Part shown: positions 23,084 through 31,943 of the stretch, one piece after another
How positions within the stretch are numbered: the first letter of the stretch is position 1
Layout of the letters: the number at the start of each line of letters is the position of its first letter
Assembly (NCBI GenBank): GCA_014727835.1
Contig: WJMT01000075.1
Coordinates: 1 to 46,833, forward strand
Origin: Candidatus Aminicenantota bacterium
Lineage (GTDB): Bacteria; Acidobacteriota; Aminicenantia; Aminicenantales; Aminicenantaceae
DNA: 46,833 nucleotides
Reading direction: 5' to 3'
Notes under the pieces: generated by a model
The model's input: the letters and a program-made list of their open reading frames with translations, nothing else
Databases searched by the model: none
Told to the model about the DNA's origin: nothing
Position numbers and translations under genes: made by a program

Positions 23084-26000
23084 CTATTTTATGATCTTAA
23101 ATATCTCTCTCCAAGATTTGATCCGGAGCATGGGTCCTGCCGGCTGTTCCAGCTTCTGCAGAGTGGAATCGTATTCCTGGATATAGACCTCTTTCTTTCT
23201 CACTCCTCCTGCTTTTGTAGTCTCTCCGATGGTCACAGCCGCTCTAGTTTTGATCTCCAAACCGAGATGTTCGACCTGACCGCTTGCGGTCCGGAACGCT
23301 GTGCTTCCCACAGGGGTTCCAACCACTGACCTGACATACCTGCCGTAAAGCCTTCCGATTCCGGAAAGACTTTCACAGGGATCCACTGATTCGATGTCTC
23401 CGGTCAAGGTGCTGAAATACACAACACTGTTGGCGATTTTGGGATCAGCCCAGACTTTTTCCCCGGTTGACAGGTCACCCCGGTCATCATCCGGAGTGAG
23501 ACCCAAAAGATCCGGATCTCCCATATACCATTCCACTTCTGGGTCTTCCCCGTCCATGAGCGCGATGAACGAATAGGTGGCATCATCCGGAGCTTTGTCA
23601 TCTCCCCCTGTTCCAAAATAGATTCTGGGAACAGCTCCGGGAGTTCCGGGTTCGATCCACACAGCCGGTTTGGTGATGATGGGATAACTGTGAGGATCCT
23701 CATACAAAAGCTCCTCGTCCCAGGGATCGGAAGTCAAAAATTCCAGGCTCACATCGATTTTCCATACTCTTCCTTCCGTATCTCCGACATACACTGCATC
23801 TGAATATCCGTCATTGTCAGTGTCAATGATCCCAGGGGAACCCGGGATGGAGCGGGCCACATTCTTTTCGTTGGACCAGATTACAGCCCCATTTCTTCCG
23901 TTCCTGGTGTTCATCTCTGGATTGGCATTGAAATGGAAAAAGTGTTCTCCTTTAGAGATATCCACAGCATAAAACCGGTGCCCTTGCCGGCCCTGTCCTT
24001 GAACATTATCGTATCCGGACCCCATAAAAGCAGTCCAGGTGTCCTGTCCGTCTTTCATGATCCGACCCACTACCGGAACAGACCAAGTTTCTCCCATTCT
24101 CTCTTCAGTAAACTCCCATAGAGGCTGGGGGTTTTCAATGTCTGTGATATCCAGAGCAAAATAATAATTTCCAGTGGCGTCTTCTCCCACACTTCTTCCC
24201 TGTCCGGCTCCTTGACCGCAGATCAGCACTGTCTTCCATTCTCCGTTGATGTGAACATCTTCCACCACCGGGCTTCCGTCCACATAAACATCATGTGCAT
24301 AATACCTGTCGCCTGTGGCCTCATCCACCTGCCACATGTTCCTGAGCTTGGGAAGCAGATTATTGGGAATAAAACCCCATGCCTCTTCGCCTGTTAAAGC
24401 ATAAAAACAGTGGATGATGCCGTCATTGGCGCCCACAATGACCATTTTCTCTCTGTCTGACCAAGCGTCCACAAAACCTGAATAGCCTGATCCCATCACA
24501 GATGGATCATTGTCGGGAGGGCCCACAACCACAGGATTGGAATGATTGATGTCCCCCAGCAGCCACTCTCTGCCCTCTCCTCTGATGAATTCAATCAGTC
24601 CCGTGTTATCATTCTGAAAATCATTCAGGTGAGACCTCAGCTGCTCCACATTGGAAACATCAAAGTCCACCCGGGCGAGACTTCCTCCCTGGTCCAGCGC
24701 TGTGTAGATGGTTCGATCTGACGGAGAGCGGGCAGTCAAAAGTTCACCAGCGTCCCACTTTATGGTCACTCCTTCAGCCACGATTTCTCTTCCTGAAGGA
24801 TCACTCAGGTCAGGCCGGGTGATGGTCCTCAGCTCTGAATAAGATGAGCTGATAGCGGTCATATCAGTCACGTCATAGGCCCTGAGATGTCCCTGCCATC
24901 CGGGAAAATAGAACGATCCCCCTATGATGAGTTTTGTGGGCTGGCCTTCTTCATCCACCAATTCAGCGGCTACTGAGGTCCGGGAATACTCTCTGCGGTC
25001 CACCACTGCATATCTGAGTCTGATTTGAGTGAGCACAGGAGTCTCAAAAGAAGCCCCCTCAAATTCTTCCATCTCATCTTCTGTGGCTGTTAAAACCGCT
25101 TTCCATTTCAACCGGGATCCGAAATGAGTGAAATAATGCCAGGGTGAAGCACTCGGGAGGTTTGCGATTTCACTTCCCTCAAACGATTCCAGAAATTCCC
25201 AGTCTTTGCCTCCGTTATTGGATACATACAGGGTCACGGTGAGACCTTCACTGGAACCTCCTCTCACAAATTGATCTAATCTTCTGAGCCTGACCCTGGT
25301 GATGGCCTGAGTGTTGGGGTCCAGGTCCGGAGTGACGTTTTTAGAAATGGCTTCTCCGTGAAGGGTGTAAACAGCAGCTAATTGGTTGATGATAAGGTAA
25401 TAATCTCCGGAATGGTTGGCGTCTGCCAGCACCACATCCATATCCCCGTCACTGTCATAGTCAACCGTGGCGCTCATGTCCACATCATGAGGAGAAGGCA
25501 AAATGGGATTGCAGCCGTTTAAGCAATCAAAATTAAACTGCAGTTCCTCTTCAACAAAACCCTGGTTTCTCATGATCCACATGCGGGCATCAGTGCCTGA
25601 TTTCCATTTATCCGTACCAGCGAAAATGTCCAGAAAACCATTGTGGTCAAAATCAGCCACACAGGTGGCAATGGTCCCCGTTGCCTCAAAATAAGGAATG
25701 GGAAGGTCCTGACGGGTGAATCCTTCAGTACCGTCATTCTCGTAATAAACAATGTATTCGTATTCTTCTCCGGATCCCACGATCACATCGATATCTCCGT
25801 CATTGTCAAAATCTCCGGCATCCACTGAAGACCCTCCAATGCCTGAAGTGTAACCGTTCCTCTGGTCATAATTCAGTTCGCTGATTTCAAAATGGTCCAT
25901 CTCAAAATTTGTTGTGCCCGGATTTCTCACCAGGAATATCTTATCCTGACTCGCTACCAGGACATCCATATCATCATCCTGGTCGATATCCACAGAACAA

Positions 26001-26677
26001 AAGTGGTCAGCAGCCCAGTTGATGTAGATTCCTTCGCTCTGGAACCGGCTGGTGAAATCCAGGTTGGGGGAAGAATGCTGTTCGTAAAAATCAGGATCTG
26101 TTTCTGTCCCTACATTGATGAACATGGTGGCCACAAACTCGGTGTAGGCGAATTCATCTCTCCGGTTCTTCATAAAGAAAAAGTCAAGAAGTCCGTCATT
26201 GTTGTAATCAGCCACGGTCATAGTGGCCGGTCCGCAGTAAAAGCCCTCATCATAGACTTCACTGGGGTCCACCTGAAAAACAGTCCCGTCATCATCATAA
26301 CCATCCCCATCCAGGTCAAAATAATCATTCCTCACCAAGATGAGTCTGTGGTTGTTGGCAATATCCAGGCCCATCAGGTCGGGTTTTCCGTCTCCGTCAA
26401 AATCACCGGCATCACACACATAGATCTTAGCGCCCATACCAGATGGCTCTGTGACTTGAAAATTCGCTCCCAGCCAGTTCAGATGCACCTCGCCGTTTCC
26501 CAGCCAGGTCACCGAACTCTGCGGGGCTTTCCACTCCGTGGTGTCAAACCGATCTGTAAAGGTGAATCTTTCTTCCTCACAAGTATCTTCTTGTGCTGTG
26601 ACAAAGAGAAAGGCACACCCTGCCAGAATGAAGAACAATATGGGTAAAAGCAACCTTTTTTTCCTTAGTCCGCTCAT
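23084..26677 (-). CDS. pilY1: PilY1-like pilus tip protein with FG-GAP/VCBS-type repeats
   Basis: A 1197-residue exported protein with a signal peptide (about 1-28). Residues 85-450 hold roughly seven calcium-type DxDxDG loops in FG-GAP-like repeats (DAGDFDGDGKPD, DLDGDGYDDDG, DFDNDGDIDVIVGS, DYDSDGDMDVVLAD). The C-terminal half is a PilC/PilY1 propeller: VGANDGIIHCFYALTGEEAW near 748-768, then DTDNDGYSDAVYVGDTEGRVW near 978-998, the site that in Pseudomonas PilY1 binds calcium and controls pilus dynamics. It ends the minor pilin operon. Extra N-terminal FG-GAP repeats are unusual for PilY1 and suggest adhesion. Confidence 0.87.
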   Translation of the reverse strand: MSGLRKKRLLLPILFFILAGCAFLFVTAQEDTCEEERFTFTDRFDTTEWKAPQSSVTWLGNGEVHLNWLGANFQVTEPSGMGAKIYVCDAGDFDGDGKPDLMGLDIANNHRLILVRNDYFDLDGDGYDDDGTVFQVDPSEVYDEGFYCGPATMTVADYNNDGLLDFFFMKNRRDEFAYTEFVATMFINVGTETDPDFYEQHSSPNLDFTSRFQSEGIYINWAADHFCSVDIDQDDDMDVLVASQDKIFLVRNPGTTNFEMDHFEISELNYDQRNGYTSGIGGSSVDAGDFDNDGDIDVIVGSGEEYEYIVYYENDGTEGFTRQDLPIPYFEATGTIATCVADFDHNGFLDIFAGTDKWKSGTDARMWIMRNQGFVEEELQFNFDCLNGCNPILPSPHDVDMSATVDYDSDGDMDVVLADANHSGDYYLIINQLAAVYTLHGEAISKNVTPDLDPNTQAITRVRLRRLDQFVRGGSSEGLTVTLYVSNNGGKDWEFLESFEGSEIANLPSASPWHYFTHFGSRLKWKAVLTATEDEMEEFEGASFETPVLTQIRLRYAVVDRREYSRTSVAAELVDEEGQPTKLIIGGSFYFPGWQGHLRAYDVTDMTAISSSYSELRTITRPDLSDPSGREIVAEGVTIKWDAGELLTARSPSDRTIYTALDQGGSLARVDFDVSNVEQLRSHLNDFQNDNTGLIEFIRGEGREWLLGDINHSNPVVVGPPDNDPSVMGSGYSGFVDAWSDREKMVIVGANDGIIHCFYALTGEEAWGFIPNNLLPKLRNMWQVDEATGDRYYAHDVYVDGSPVVEDVHINGEWKTVLICGQGAGQGRSVGEDATGNYYFALDITDIENPQPLWEFTEERMGETWSVPVVGRIMKDGQDTWTAFMGSGYDNVQGQGRQGHRFYAVDISKGEHFFHFNANPEMNTRNGRNGAVIWSNEKNVARSIPGSPGIIDTDNDGYSDAVYVGDTEGRVWKIDVSLEFLTSDPWDEELLYEDPHSYPIITKPAVWIEPGTPGAVPRIYFGTGGDDKAPDDATYSFIALMDGEDPEVEWYMGDPDLLGLTPDDDRGDLSTGEKVWADPKIANSVVYFSTLTGDIESVDPCESLSGIGRLYGRYVRSVVGTPVGSTAFRTASGQVEHLGLEIKTRAAVTIGETTKAGGVRKKEVYIQEYDSTLQKLEQPAGPMLRIKSWREIFKIIK

Positions 26678-26728
26678 TTTTTCCCTCTTCCAGTTAATTT
26701 ATTATCAAAACTATCTTTTCCTTAAATA

Positions 26729-27304
26729 TCAGGTCCCTGTTCCAGGCACTTCCACAGCCAGTTCGATCTCCAGCCTGGAAGTCGCCATGGTGCTTCCCGT
26801 GCCTGCAGTCCCGATGCACACCAAAATGGCATCCCCCGCATCCGGGGAGCCGGCCACAGCTTCATCGTCGATCAAAAACGCTGTATAGGTGTAACGGAGG
26901 TCGTATTCCCCGCTTTCATCCATCACAAAGGGCTGTTTGCAAAAGAGCACATTGCTCACATCCGGGGAGCCGTCCCCGTCTGAATCTATATAATTTAAAA
27001 TTTCTTCATCTGTTAGTTTCCGGAAATAATAAGGGGATAGGGGTTGGTCAATCCCATAAGGCTCCAAAAGATAATGGCCGTCAAAACTGGTCCATTCCGC
27101 ATCACCAAAGGCATCATCCAGAGCCGTCCATGCTGCATCAAATCCAGCTTCTGCGGAATTGAACGCCTCCTGGTGGGAGCGGACATTTCCTGCCACTCTT
27201 GAGCCAGAGCTTGTGACCGTCATCAGCACCATTCCTGTTCCCAGCATAAAAGCCAGCAGCATGATCACAATGATCAAACCCACTCCTTTTTCTTTGTTCA
27301 TCAT
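26729..27304 (-). CDS. pilX: PilX-type minor pilin
   Basis: A 191-residue minor pilin. The leader is very short (MMNKEKG) before the processed start VGLIIVIMLLAFMLG; Glu5 is absent, as is usual in PilX/GspK-type pseudopilins that sit at the fibre tip. The SRVAGNVRSHQEAFNSAEAG segment matches PilX N-terminal domains. The mature globular part contains several acidic loops. It lies 12 nt after pilW and 52 nt before pilY1; PilX-family proteins typically work with PilY1 in priming pilus assembly. Confidence 0.85.
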   Translation of the reverse strand: MMNKEKGVGLIIVIMLLAFMLGTGMVLMTVTSSGSRVAGNVRSHQEAFNSAEAGFDAAWTALDDAFGDAEWTSFDGHYLLEPYGIDQPLSPYYFRKLTDEEILNYIDSDGDGSPDVSNVLFCKQPFVMDESGEYDLRYTYTAFLIDDEAVAGSPDAGDAILVCIGTAGTGSTMATSRLEIELAVEVPGTGT

Positions 27305-27315
27305 CCTCTCCCTTT

Positions 27316-28416
27316 TTATCTTGTCCCTAAATTGTATAGGTTCAGGGTTTTGTTTCTCACATTGGCTGTGGACACCAATAGGAATCTGCGGTGAAGGTCG
27401 TCTGTGCTGGCCCCAGGACTGTTGGCTATAGACGGCCGCCTGTACAAATGAAGGTTGTCCGGAGGATCACCAGACACACTGTGATACCGTTCTGCAGTCC
27501 GTCCCAAAACTATGATGCTGATCTGGGAAATCCGGGCCACGAGGGTAGGATCTCCGTCCCACACTCCGTTTTGCCAGTCCACAAATCCATCCAAAAGCCC
27601 GTCGCTGTCCAGGTCTCCATTGTACTGAAACTGCAGGTTTTCCACATTCTGAGCCAAGGGTTTGTGTTCTCCGTTATGGGTCACATACAGCACATCGCCC
27701 ACTCCGTTTCCGATGTATCCGTTCTCTCCTGCTGTGAGGCCAGGATAATTTCCTGTCTGGTCCAGCCAGTACTCCCGGACATCCACAAAAGCGATGGTGC
27801 CGCCATCATAGTCATTGGAACTGGGGCAGGTGCCGCTCAGTCCTCCGGGAGGATTGAAGTCCTGGGCCAAACCAGGAGAAAAGTTGAACTTTTCATTAGT
27901 TCCTCCGGCAGAATGGGTGACATGGGTGACCTGCCTGAGCTCCCCTGCCAGGCATCCTGAATCGGGATTGGGAAGAACGATCACCACTTTATCCTCATAG
28001 AACTCATCCAGATAGGGATACTGCTCAAAGCTGTAGTCCTCAATAGTGGCATTGGCCGCAGCGCCCTGATAGTTTTCTATGGTGACGTTTAAAGGATTCT
28101 CCAGGTTACCCATCACCACCAGCCGGTCCGGCAGAACCTCTTCTCCCTGGGACTCGTTGTCTGTGCCTTCCATGAAATAGCCAATGAATTCTTCAGGCAG
28201 TCCCACTCCGGCAGACCTGGCATCCCTGGAAATAAAAAACATGCCGGACCGCACATCATGCTGAAGTTCGGCAAAATTTTGCTGGTCTACAGAAATTCTG
28301 TTGCTCTGCATATACAGGGTCAGTCCGCCCATCACCACCACCAGAATGACCACACTGGCGACCATAAACTCAATCAGGGTGAATCCTGTTCTCGGTTTGT
28401 TGTCTTGTTTCATCAT
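27316..28416 (-). CDS. pilW: PilW-type minor pilin
   Basis: A 366-residue minor pilin with the prepilin motif RTG/FTLIEFMVASVVILV at residues 10-25, including Glu5 of the mature protein. The segment after the N-terminal helix (QNFAELQHDVRSGMFFISRDARSAGVG) is typical of PilW. The C-terminal domain is large for the family, with acidic and glycine-rich loops; some GDLDSDGLLDG residues could bind calcium. It follows pilV by 13 nt. Confidence 0.87.
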   Translation of the reverse strand: MMKQDNKPRTGFTLIEFMVASVVILVVVMGGLTLYMQSNRISVDQQNFAELQHDVRSGMFFISRDARSAGVGLPEEFIGYFMEGTDNESQGEEVLPDRLVVMGNLENPLNVTIENYQGAAANATIEDYSFEQYPYLDEFYEDKVVIVLPNPDSGCLAGELRQVTHVTHSAGGTNEKFNFSPGLAQDFNPPGGLSGTCPSSNDYDGGTIAFVDVREYWLDQTGNYPGLTAGENGYIGNGVGDVLYVTHNGEHKPLAQNVENLQFQYNGDLDSDGLLDGFVDWQNGVWDGDPTLVARISQISIIVLGRTAERYHSVSGDPPDNLHLYRRPSIANSPGASTDDLHRRFLLVSTANVRNKTLNLYNLGTR

Positions 28417-28429
28417 GGTTGATCCCTTT

Positions 28430-28897
28430 TTAACGGCTGATCACTGTGCTCATATTGGCCATGGCATGATACTGGGAAGGATTCTGGAACAGCTCATCTG
28501 CGCCTTTTTCTGGATTCTCACCGGGAAAAACTATGACTGTCACTTCCCAGCGGTCGATCACCAGCTGGACCTCTGTGATCCTTCTGTAGTCATAGGTCCC
28601 GTCATTATTAGCATCGATGAGTTCATCCGATTTATTGGAAGTCAGCAGATTCAACTCTGATGCTGTCAGGCCCCTTAATGAATCGATCTGCTGCTGGGCC
28701 AGAAAAGTGGCGTTGGAGATCTCATCTGCCCTGGAATTGACCAGTATGCTGTAAGTGAACAGCTGCGCCAGTCCCAGCGCTGCGATGCCCATCAAAGCAA
28801 TCCCTACCACAGCTTCTATGAGAGAAAATCCCTTATTCCTTGTTTCTTTTTCGGGGTTTATTTTTTTTATGGATATCAATGGATTCATTTTCATCAT
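28430..28897 (-). CDS. pilV: PilV-type minor pilin
   Basis: A 155-residue minor pilin. The prepilin motif is NKG/FSLIEAVVGIALMGIAA at residues 22-40, with a leader of 23 residues that is long for a class IVa pilin; a later start such as the Met at position 4 would shorten it. The segment LAQLFTYSILVNSRADEISN is typical of PilV. Its start overlaps the stop of the fimT gene by four bases. Confidence 0.85.
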   Translation of the reverse strand: MMKMNPLISIKKINPEKETRNKGFSLIEAVVGIALMGIAALGLAQLFTYSILVNSRADEISNATFLAQQQIDSLRGLTASELNLLTSNKSDELIDANNDGTYDYRRITEVQLVIDRWEVTVIVFPGENPEKGADELFQNPSQYHAMANMSTVISR

Positions 28898-29415
28898 TCC
28901 TCGCTTTGGCTTTCTTCATACCGGATAGACCCTCCGGCAAAAACACTCACTATCCTCAGGTCTGGCTGATTGAAATTATCCAGTTTGGGACTCTGCAGGG
29001 TTATGGAATTCTGATTGGTGTCAAAATCCGTAATCAATCCCATGGATGAGATGGTGATGATATCAGAGGGGAGACTGACCGTCACATTGAATTTTGCCGA
29101 TATGGTCTTTGGTACAAATCCGGGAGTGGTGATCCAGTTTCCAGGACTGTTTTCAGTTTCAATCACATACTGCCAGGGTCCGTTATCATTGAAAAACCGG
29201 ACTCTGTATGGCTCTTTGTCCTCGACAGCCAGATATTTGGCACGCTGAAGAGTGGTGAGGACTTCACGCGCTGCGTTTTCCAGGTTTCGGGTCTCTAAGG
29301 TGTTGAGAATGCTTGGAAAAGACCAGGCCAAAACCATCCCAAGGAGAGCCAGGACCACTAAAGTCTCCAGTAAAGTGACGCCCTCCTGTCCTTTGAATCT
29401 TTTTTTTTCTATCAT
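28894..29415 (-). CDS. FimT/GspH-type pseudopilin
   Basis: A 173-residue pseudopilin with the prepilin site QEG/VTLLETLVVLALLGMVL at residues 10-28; mature residue 1 is Val and Glu5 is kept. The following TRNLENAAREVLTTLQRAKYLA matches the GspH/FimT domain. It heads the minor pilin operon fimT-pilV-pilW-pilX-pilY1, behind a sigma54-like promoter about 85 nt upstream. The FimT rather than GspH role is inferred from the operon. Confidence 0.85.
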   Translation of the reverse strand: MIEKKRFKGQEGVTLLETLVVLALLGMVLAWSFPSILNTLETRNLENAAREVLTTLQRAKYLAVEDKEPYRVRFFNDNGPWQYVIETENSPGNWITTPGFVPKTISAKFNVTVSLPSDIITISSMGLITDFDTNQNSITLQSPKLDNFNQPDLRIVSVFAGGSIRYEESQSEE

Positions 29416-29840
29416 TGCTTTGTTAACCGCCCCTACTTTTTTTTTATTTTACTATGTACCGAACACATTTTCAACTCTTCTGTGAAGGGACCATCCTCCC
29501 TCATAACATAATGCAAGGAACATGCCATCTGTCATTCCTTGCAACCAGTTGATAAATAATAAGTTAAACATCTTGAACCAGCCGGTTTGACGGAAATTGA
29601 CGCATATTTTCGTTTTTTTGACAAAAATCGCCACTTCTCCCTTAAATATGATACTATAAAACTAATATTTTATGGATGTTTAGTCAATAGGCGATAAGGG
29701 TGATTTCACGGATTATATTTTCAAAAAAAACTCCTCCTTTTCAATGAGCCTTTATCCCCTCTGCAGGCTAGTCTTTGAAGTTTTTTTTGAATGATTCAGA
29801 TGAGTTGAATTTTTAACAAGAGTGTGGTAAAGGTATATCC
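29416..29840. other. divergent intergenic region between the minor pilin operon and a glycosyltransferase gene
   Basis: 425 nt, AT-rich, no supported gene. It holds the sigma54-like site at 29512-29527 (minus), two tandem plus-strand TTGACG/TTGACA hexamers near 29592-29625 without well-placed -10 boxes, and a weak TTGAAT-N17-TAAAGG just before the 29841 start. A 60-codon minus-strand frame at 29452-29634 overlaps the promoter and has no ribosome site, so it was not accepted. Confidence 0.6.
29512..29527 (-). promoter_or_regulatory. sigma54-type -24/-12 promoter for the minor pilin operon
   Basis: The minus strand reads TGGCATGTTCCTTGCA, matching TGGCAC-N5-TTGCW with a single mismatch and exact spacing. 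The expected start is near 29500, about 85 nt before the fimT ATG. Sigma54 control of pilin genes through PilS/PilR is well established in other bacteria, which supports the call. Confidence 0.65.
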
Positions 29841-31667
29841 ATGATTTTTGGGATGAGCAAATACAAACTTATCATTGTTTTCATCTTTTTTTTTGCACTG
29901 GCCTCGTCCATTTTTGTTAACATCCATTCCCTCCAAAAACACTTCCTGTTCTCTGATGAGTCAACCTATTATATGATGACCCAAAGCATTGCCCATGATG
30001 GAGACCTCCAATACACCAAAAAAGATCTGATCCGCTATTGCAAAAAGTTTCCCTCAGGCCCTCTGGGTTTGTTTTTAAAAAAAGGAAAACAAGGAAAGAT
30101 CTACTTTGCCAAATCAGCCGGCTATTCCATCTTCGCAGCTCCCTTTGTGAGACTGCTCGGAGCCAATGGATTTCTGGTTTTCCATTCCCTGCTCCTCCTG
30201 CTGCTTCTGTCTATGGGCCATTCCTATTATTCCCTTTCAAATCCAGAAAATCTATCCCTGGCCTTTATCTTTACCTTTGTATTTGCTTCTGTGGCCGTAG
30301 TCTATTTTTTATGGATGACCCCTGATTTTTTCAATCTCTTTCTGGCCTTTTCTGTTCTGTTCCTGTGGCTTTACAAACATCACCGCAAAGACTCTCCAGC
30401 TGTGCCCAGCGCTCAAAGCAAATGGGAGCCCTTTCTTCTTTCTGATTATTCAGACTATGCCGCCTGTGCGCTCATCGGAATTGCTGTGTTTTCCAAGCCC
30501 CCCAACATCGCTCTTTTGGGCCCAGTGGTGCTTTATTCGCTGCTCAAAAAAAGATTTGTCAAAGCCGGTGCCATGGTGCTGATCTTTCTGGCTGTTTCTG
30601 GTTTGTTCTGGGGTGGAAACGCTCTCATCACCGGAGACTGGAATTACCAAGGAGGAGAAAGAAAATCTTTTTATGGAGAAGGAGGATTCCCTCTGGCCAA
30701 AGAAAACCTCACTTTTGACTCCACTCCCGGATATGAAATGACCACCAAAGACTATTCCAAAAAGCATTTCTATCCTCCCAAAGTTTTCATCACCAACATC
30801 TTTTACTACTTTTTTGGAAGATACGCAGGGATCACATGGTATTTTTTCCCAGCATTTCTGGCACTGATGATGTTTTTTATTCAGAGAAAACATGTGTTCA
30901 ATTGGCTTGTGCTGGCTGCGCTTTTGGGAGAGATCCTGATCTGGATCATTTTGATGCCTGATAATTACGCTGGAGGAGGAGGGGCTCTGGCAAACCGTTA
31001 TTTTCTAAACATCTATCCGTTTTTCTTTTTTCTTCCGGGTTATAAGAGGCAATTCAAAGAAATCGGGGTCAGTTGGATATTCGCTTCTGTGTTTATAGGG
31101 CAAATTCTGATAAGCCCCCTTCAGCACTCCCATTTTCCGGCCACCCATGTCAAAAAATTGCCCTTTAAGATCCTCCCTATTGAAATGACCCTGATCAATA
31201 ATTTCCCCACTAACACCAATCCTTATGCTCACCGGCAGCCGGTGGGAATCAAAGATACGTTTCTCTACTTCCTTGACGATAACTTCCTGCCAAGGAAGAG
31301 CCCTGTTGAAAAGACAAAAGGATTTTACACCCGCGGATCAAAAAAATCCGAAATGGTTCTGAAGACTTTTTACCCCATCCAAGAGATCTCCTTTCATCTC
31401 AGAAACAATCCCAGATATTCCAACAGAATAACAGTCTGGTTTGCCGGAGAATCCAAAAGCATCACCTTGACCAAGCTGCAAACAGGAATTCTGACTTTCA
31501 CTCCCAAAAAAGTTTTCAAGATGAACAAATGGATCCATCTCTACAAATTATCCATCAAAGCTCAGAAAGGATCCATTCCATATTTGGAAAGAGAGGATGC
31601 CAAAGAACGGAGATATCTGGGAGTCTATTTTGAAGTTGAGACCACAAAAGGTGAAGTCCCTGAGTAA
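29841..31667 (+). CDS. multi-pass GT-C-type membrane glycosyltransferase (ArnT/PMT-like)
   Basis: A 608-residue polytopic membrane protein with about ten hydrophobic segments in the first 430 residues and a soluble beta-rich C-terminal domain. The first extracytoplasmic loop carries an Asp-Glu pair (FSDESTYY, residues 37-44), the usual catalytic position of GT-C transferases using polyprenyl-phosphate sugars. A GNALITGDWNYQGG segment near 256 lies in a second loop. I infer transfer of a sugar to a lipid, glycan or protein on the periplasmic side. AAAGG precedes the ATG at 29841; the ATG at 29853 is an alternative start. The next gene is an asparagine synthetase. Confidence 0.75.
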   Translation: MIFGMSKYKLIIVFIFFFALASSIFVNIHSLQKHFLFSDESTYYMMTQSIAHDGDLQYTKKDLIRYCKKFPSGPLGLFLKKGKQGKIYFAKSAGYSIFAAPFVRLLGANGFLVFHSLLLLLLLSMGHSYYSLSNPENLSLAFIFTFVFASVAVVYFLWMTPDFFNLFLAFSVLFLWLYKHHRKDSPAVPSAQSKWEPFLLSDYSDYAACALIGIAVFSKPPNIALLGPVVLYSLLKKRFVKAGAMVLIFLAVSGLFWGGNALITGDWNYQGGERKSFYGEGGFPLAKENLTFDSTPGYEMTTKDYSKKHFYPPKVFITNIFYYFFGRYAGITWYFFPAFLALMMFFIQRKHVFNWLVLAALLGEILIWIILMPDNYAGGGGALANRYFLNIYPFFFFLPGYKRQFKEIGVSWIFASVFIGQILISPLQHSHFPATHVKKLPFKILPIEMTLINNFPTNTNPYAHRQPVGIKDTFLYFLDDNFLPRKSPVEKTKGFYTRGSKKSEMVLKTFYPIQEISFHLRNNPRYSNRITVWFAGESKSITLTKLQTGILTFTPKKVFKMNKWIHLYKLSIKAQKGSIPYLEREDAKERRYLGVYFEVETTKGEVPE

Positions 31668-31940
31668 TGAATAAGTTAGGAAAACCTGATTTATTCACGA
31701 GTCAAGATTGCGGCAGATGCGAGGCACAGGGCATGAAGTCGTGGTCCTTCACTGCGAATGCCCTGTAACAAAGCCGATGCCGTAAGATGGGCTCGCCTGA
31801 AAGGTCAAAAAATGGCGATTAAGATTAAAAAAATAAGTGAGAATAACATGAAGGTCATTGTTTTTGATAAAATCTTGCATATCTTCAGAAAGATAATGAT
31901 AATGAAAACATCGCCATTTTTTTATGAATAGGTCAGGTTT
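31668..31940 (+). repeat. inverted-repeat element with three copies of a 13-16-nt motif, reaching the asnB ribosome site
   Basis: The element begins immediately after the glycosyltransferase stop codon. Copy 1 (31668-31680) and the inverted copy 2 (31685-31697) form a 13-bp hairpin with a 4-nt loop. Copy 2 extended (31682-31697) and the end copy 3 (31925-31940) match as terminal inverted repeats at 14 of 16 positions. Inside are a perfect 8-bp stem CAGGGCAT/ATGCCCTG near 31736-31769 and a perfect 13-bp repeat (31808-31820 with 31910-31922). Copy 3 contains AGGTCAGG, the asnB Shine-Dalgarno. A non-autonomous mobile element and a folded mRNA leader both remain possible. Confidence 0.6.
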
Positions 31941-31943
31941 AGA

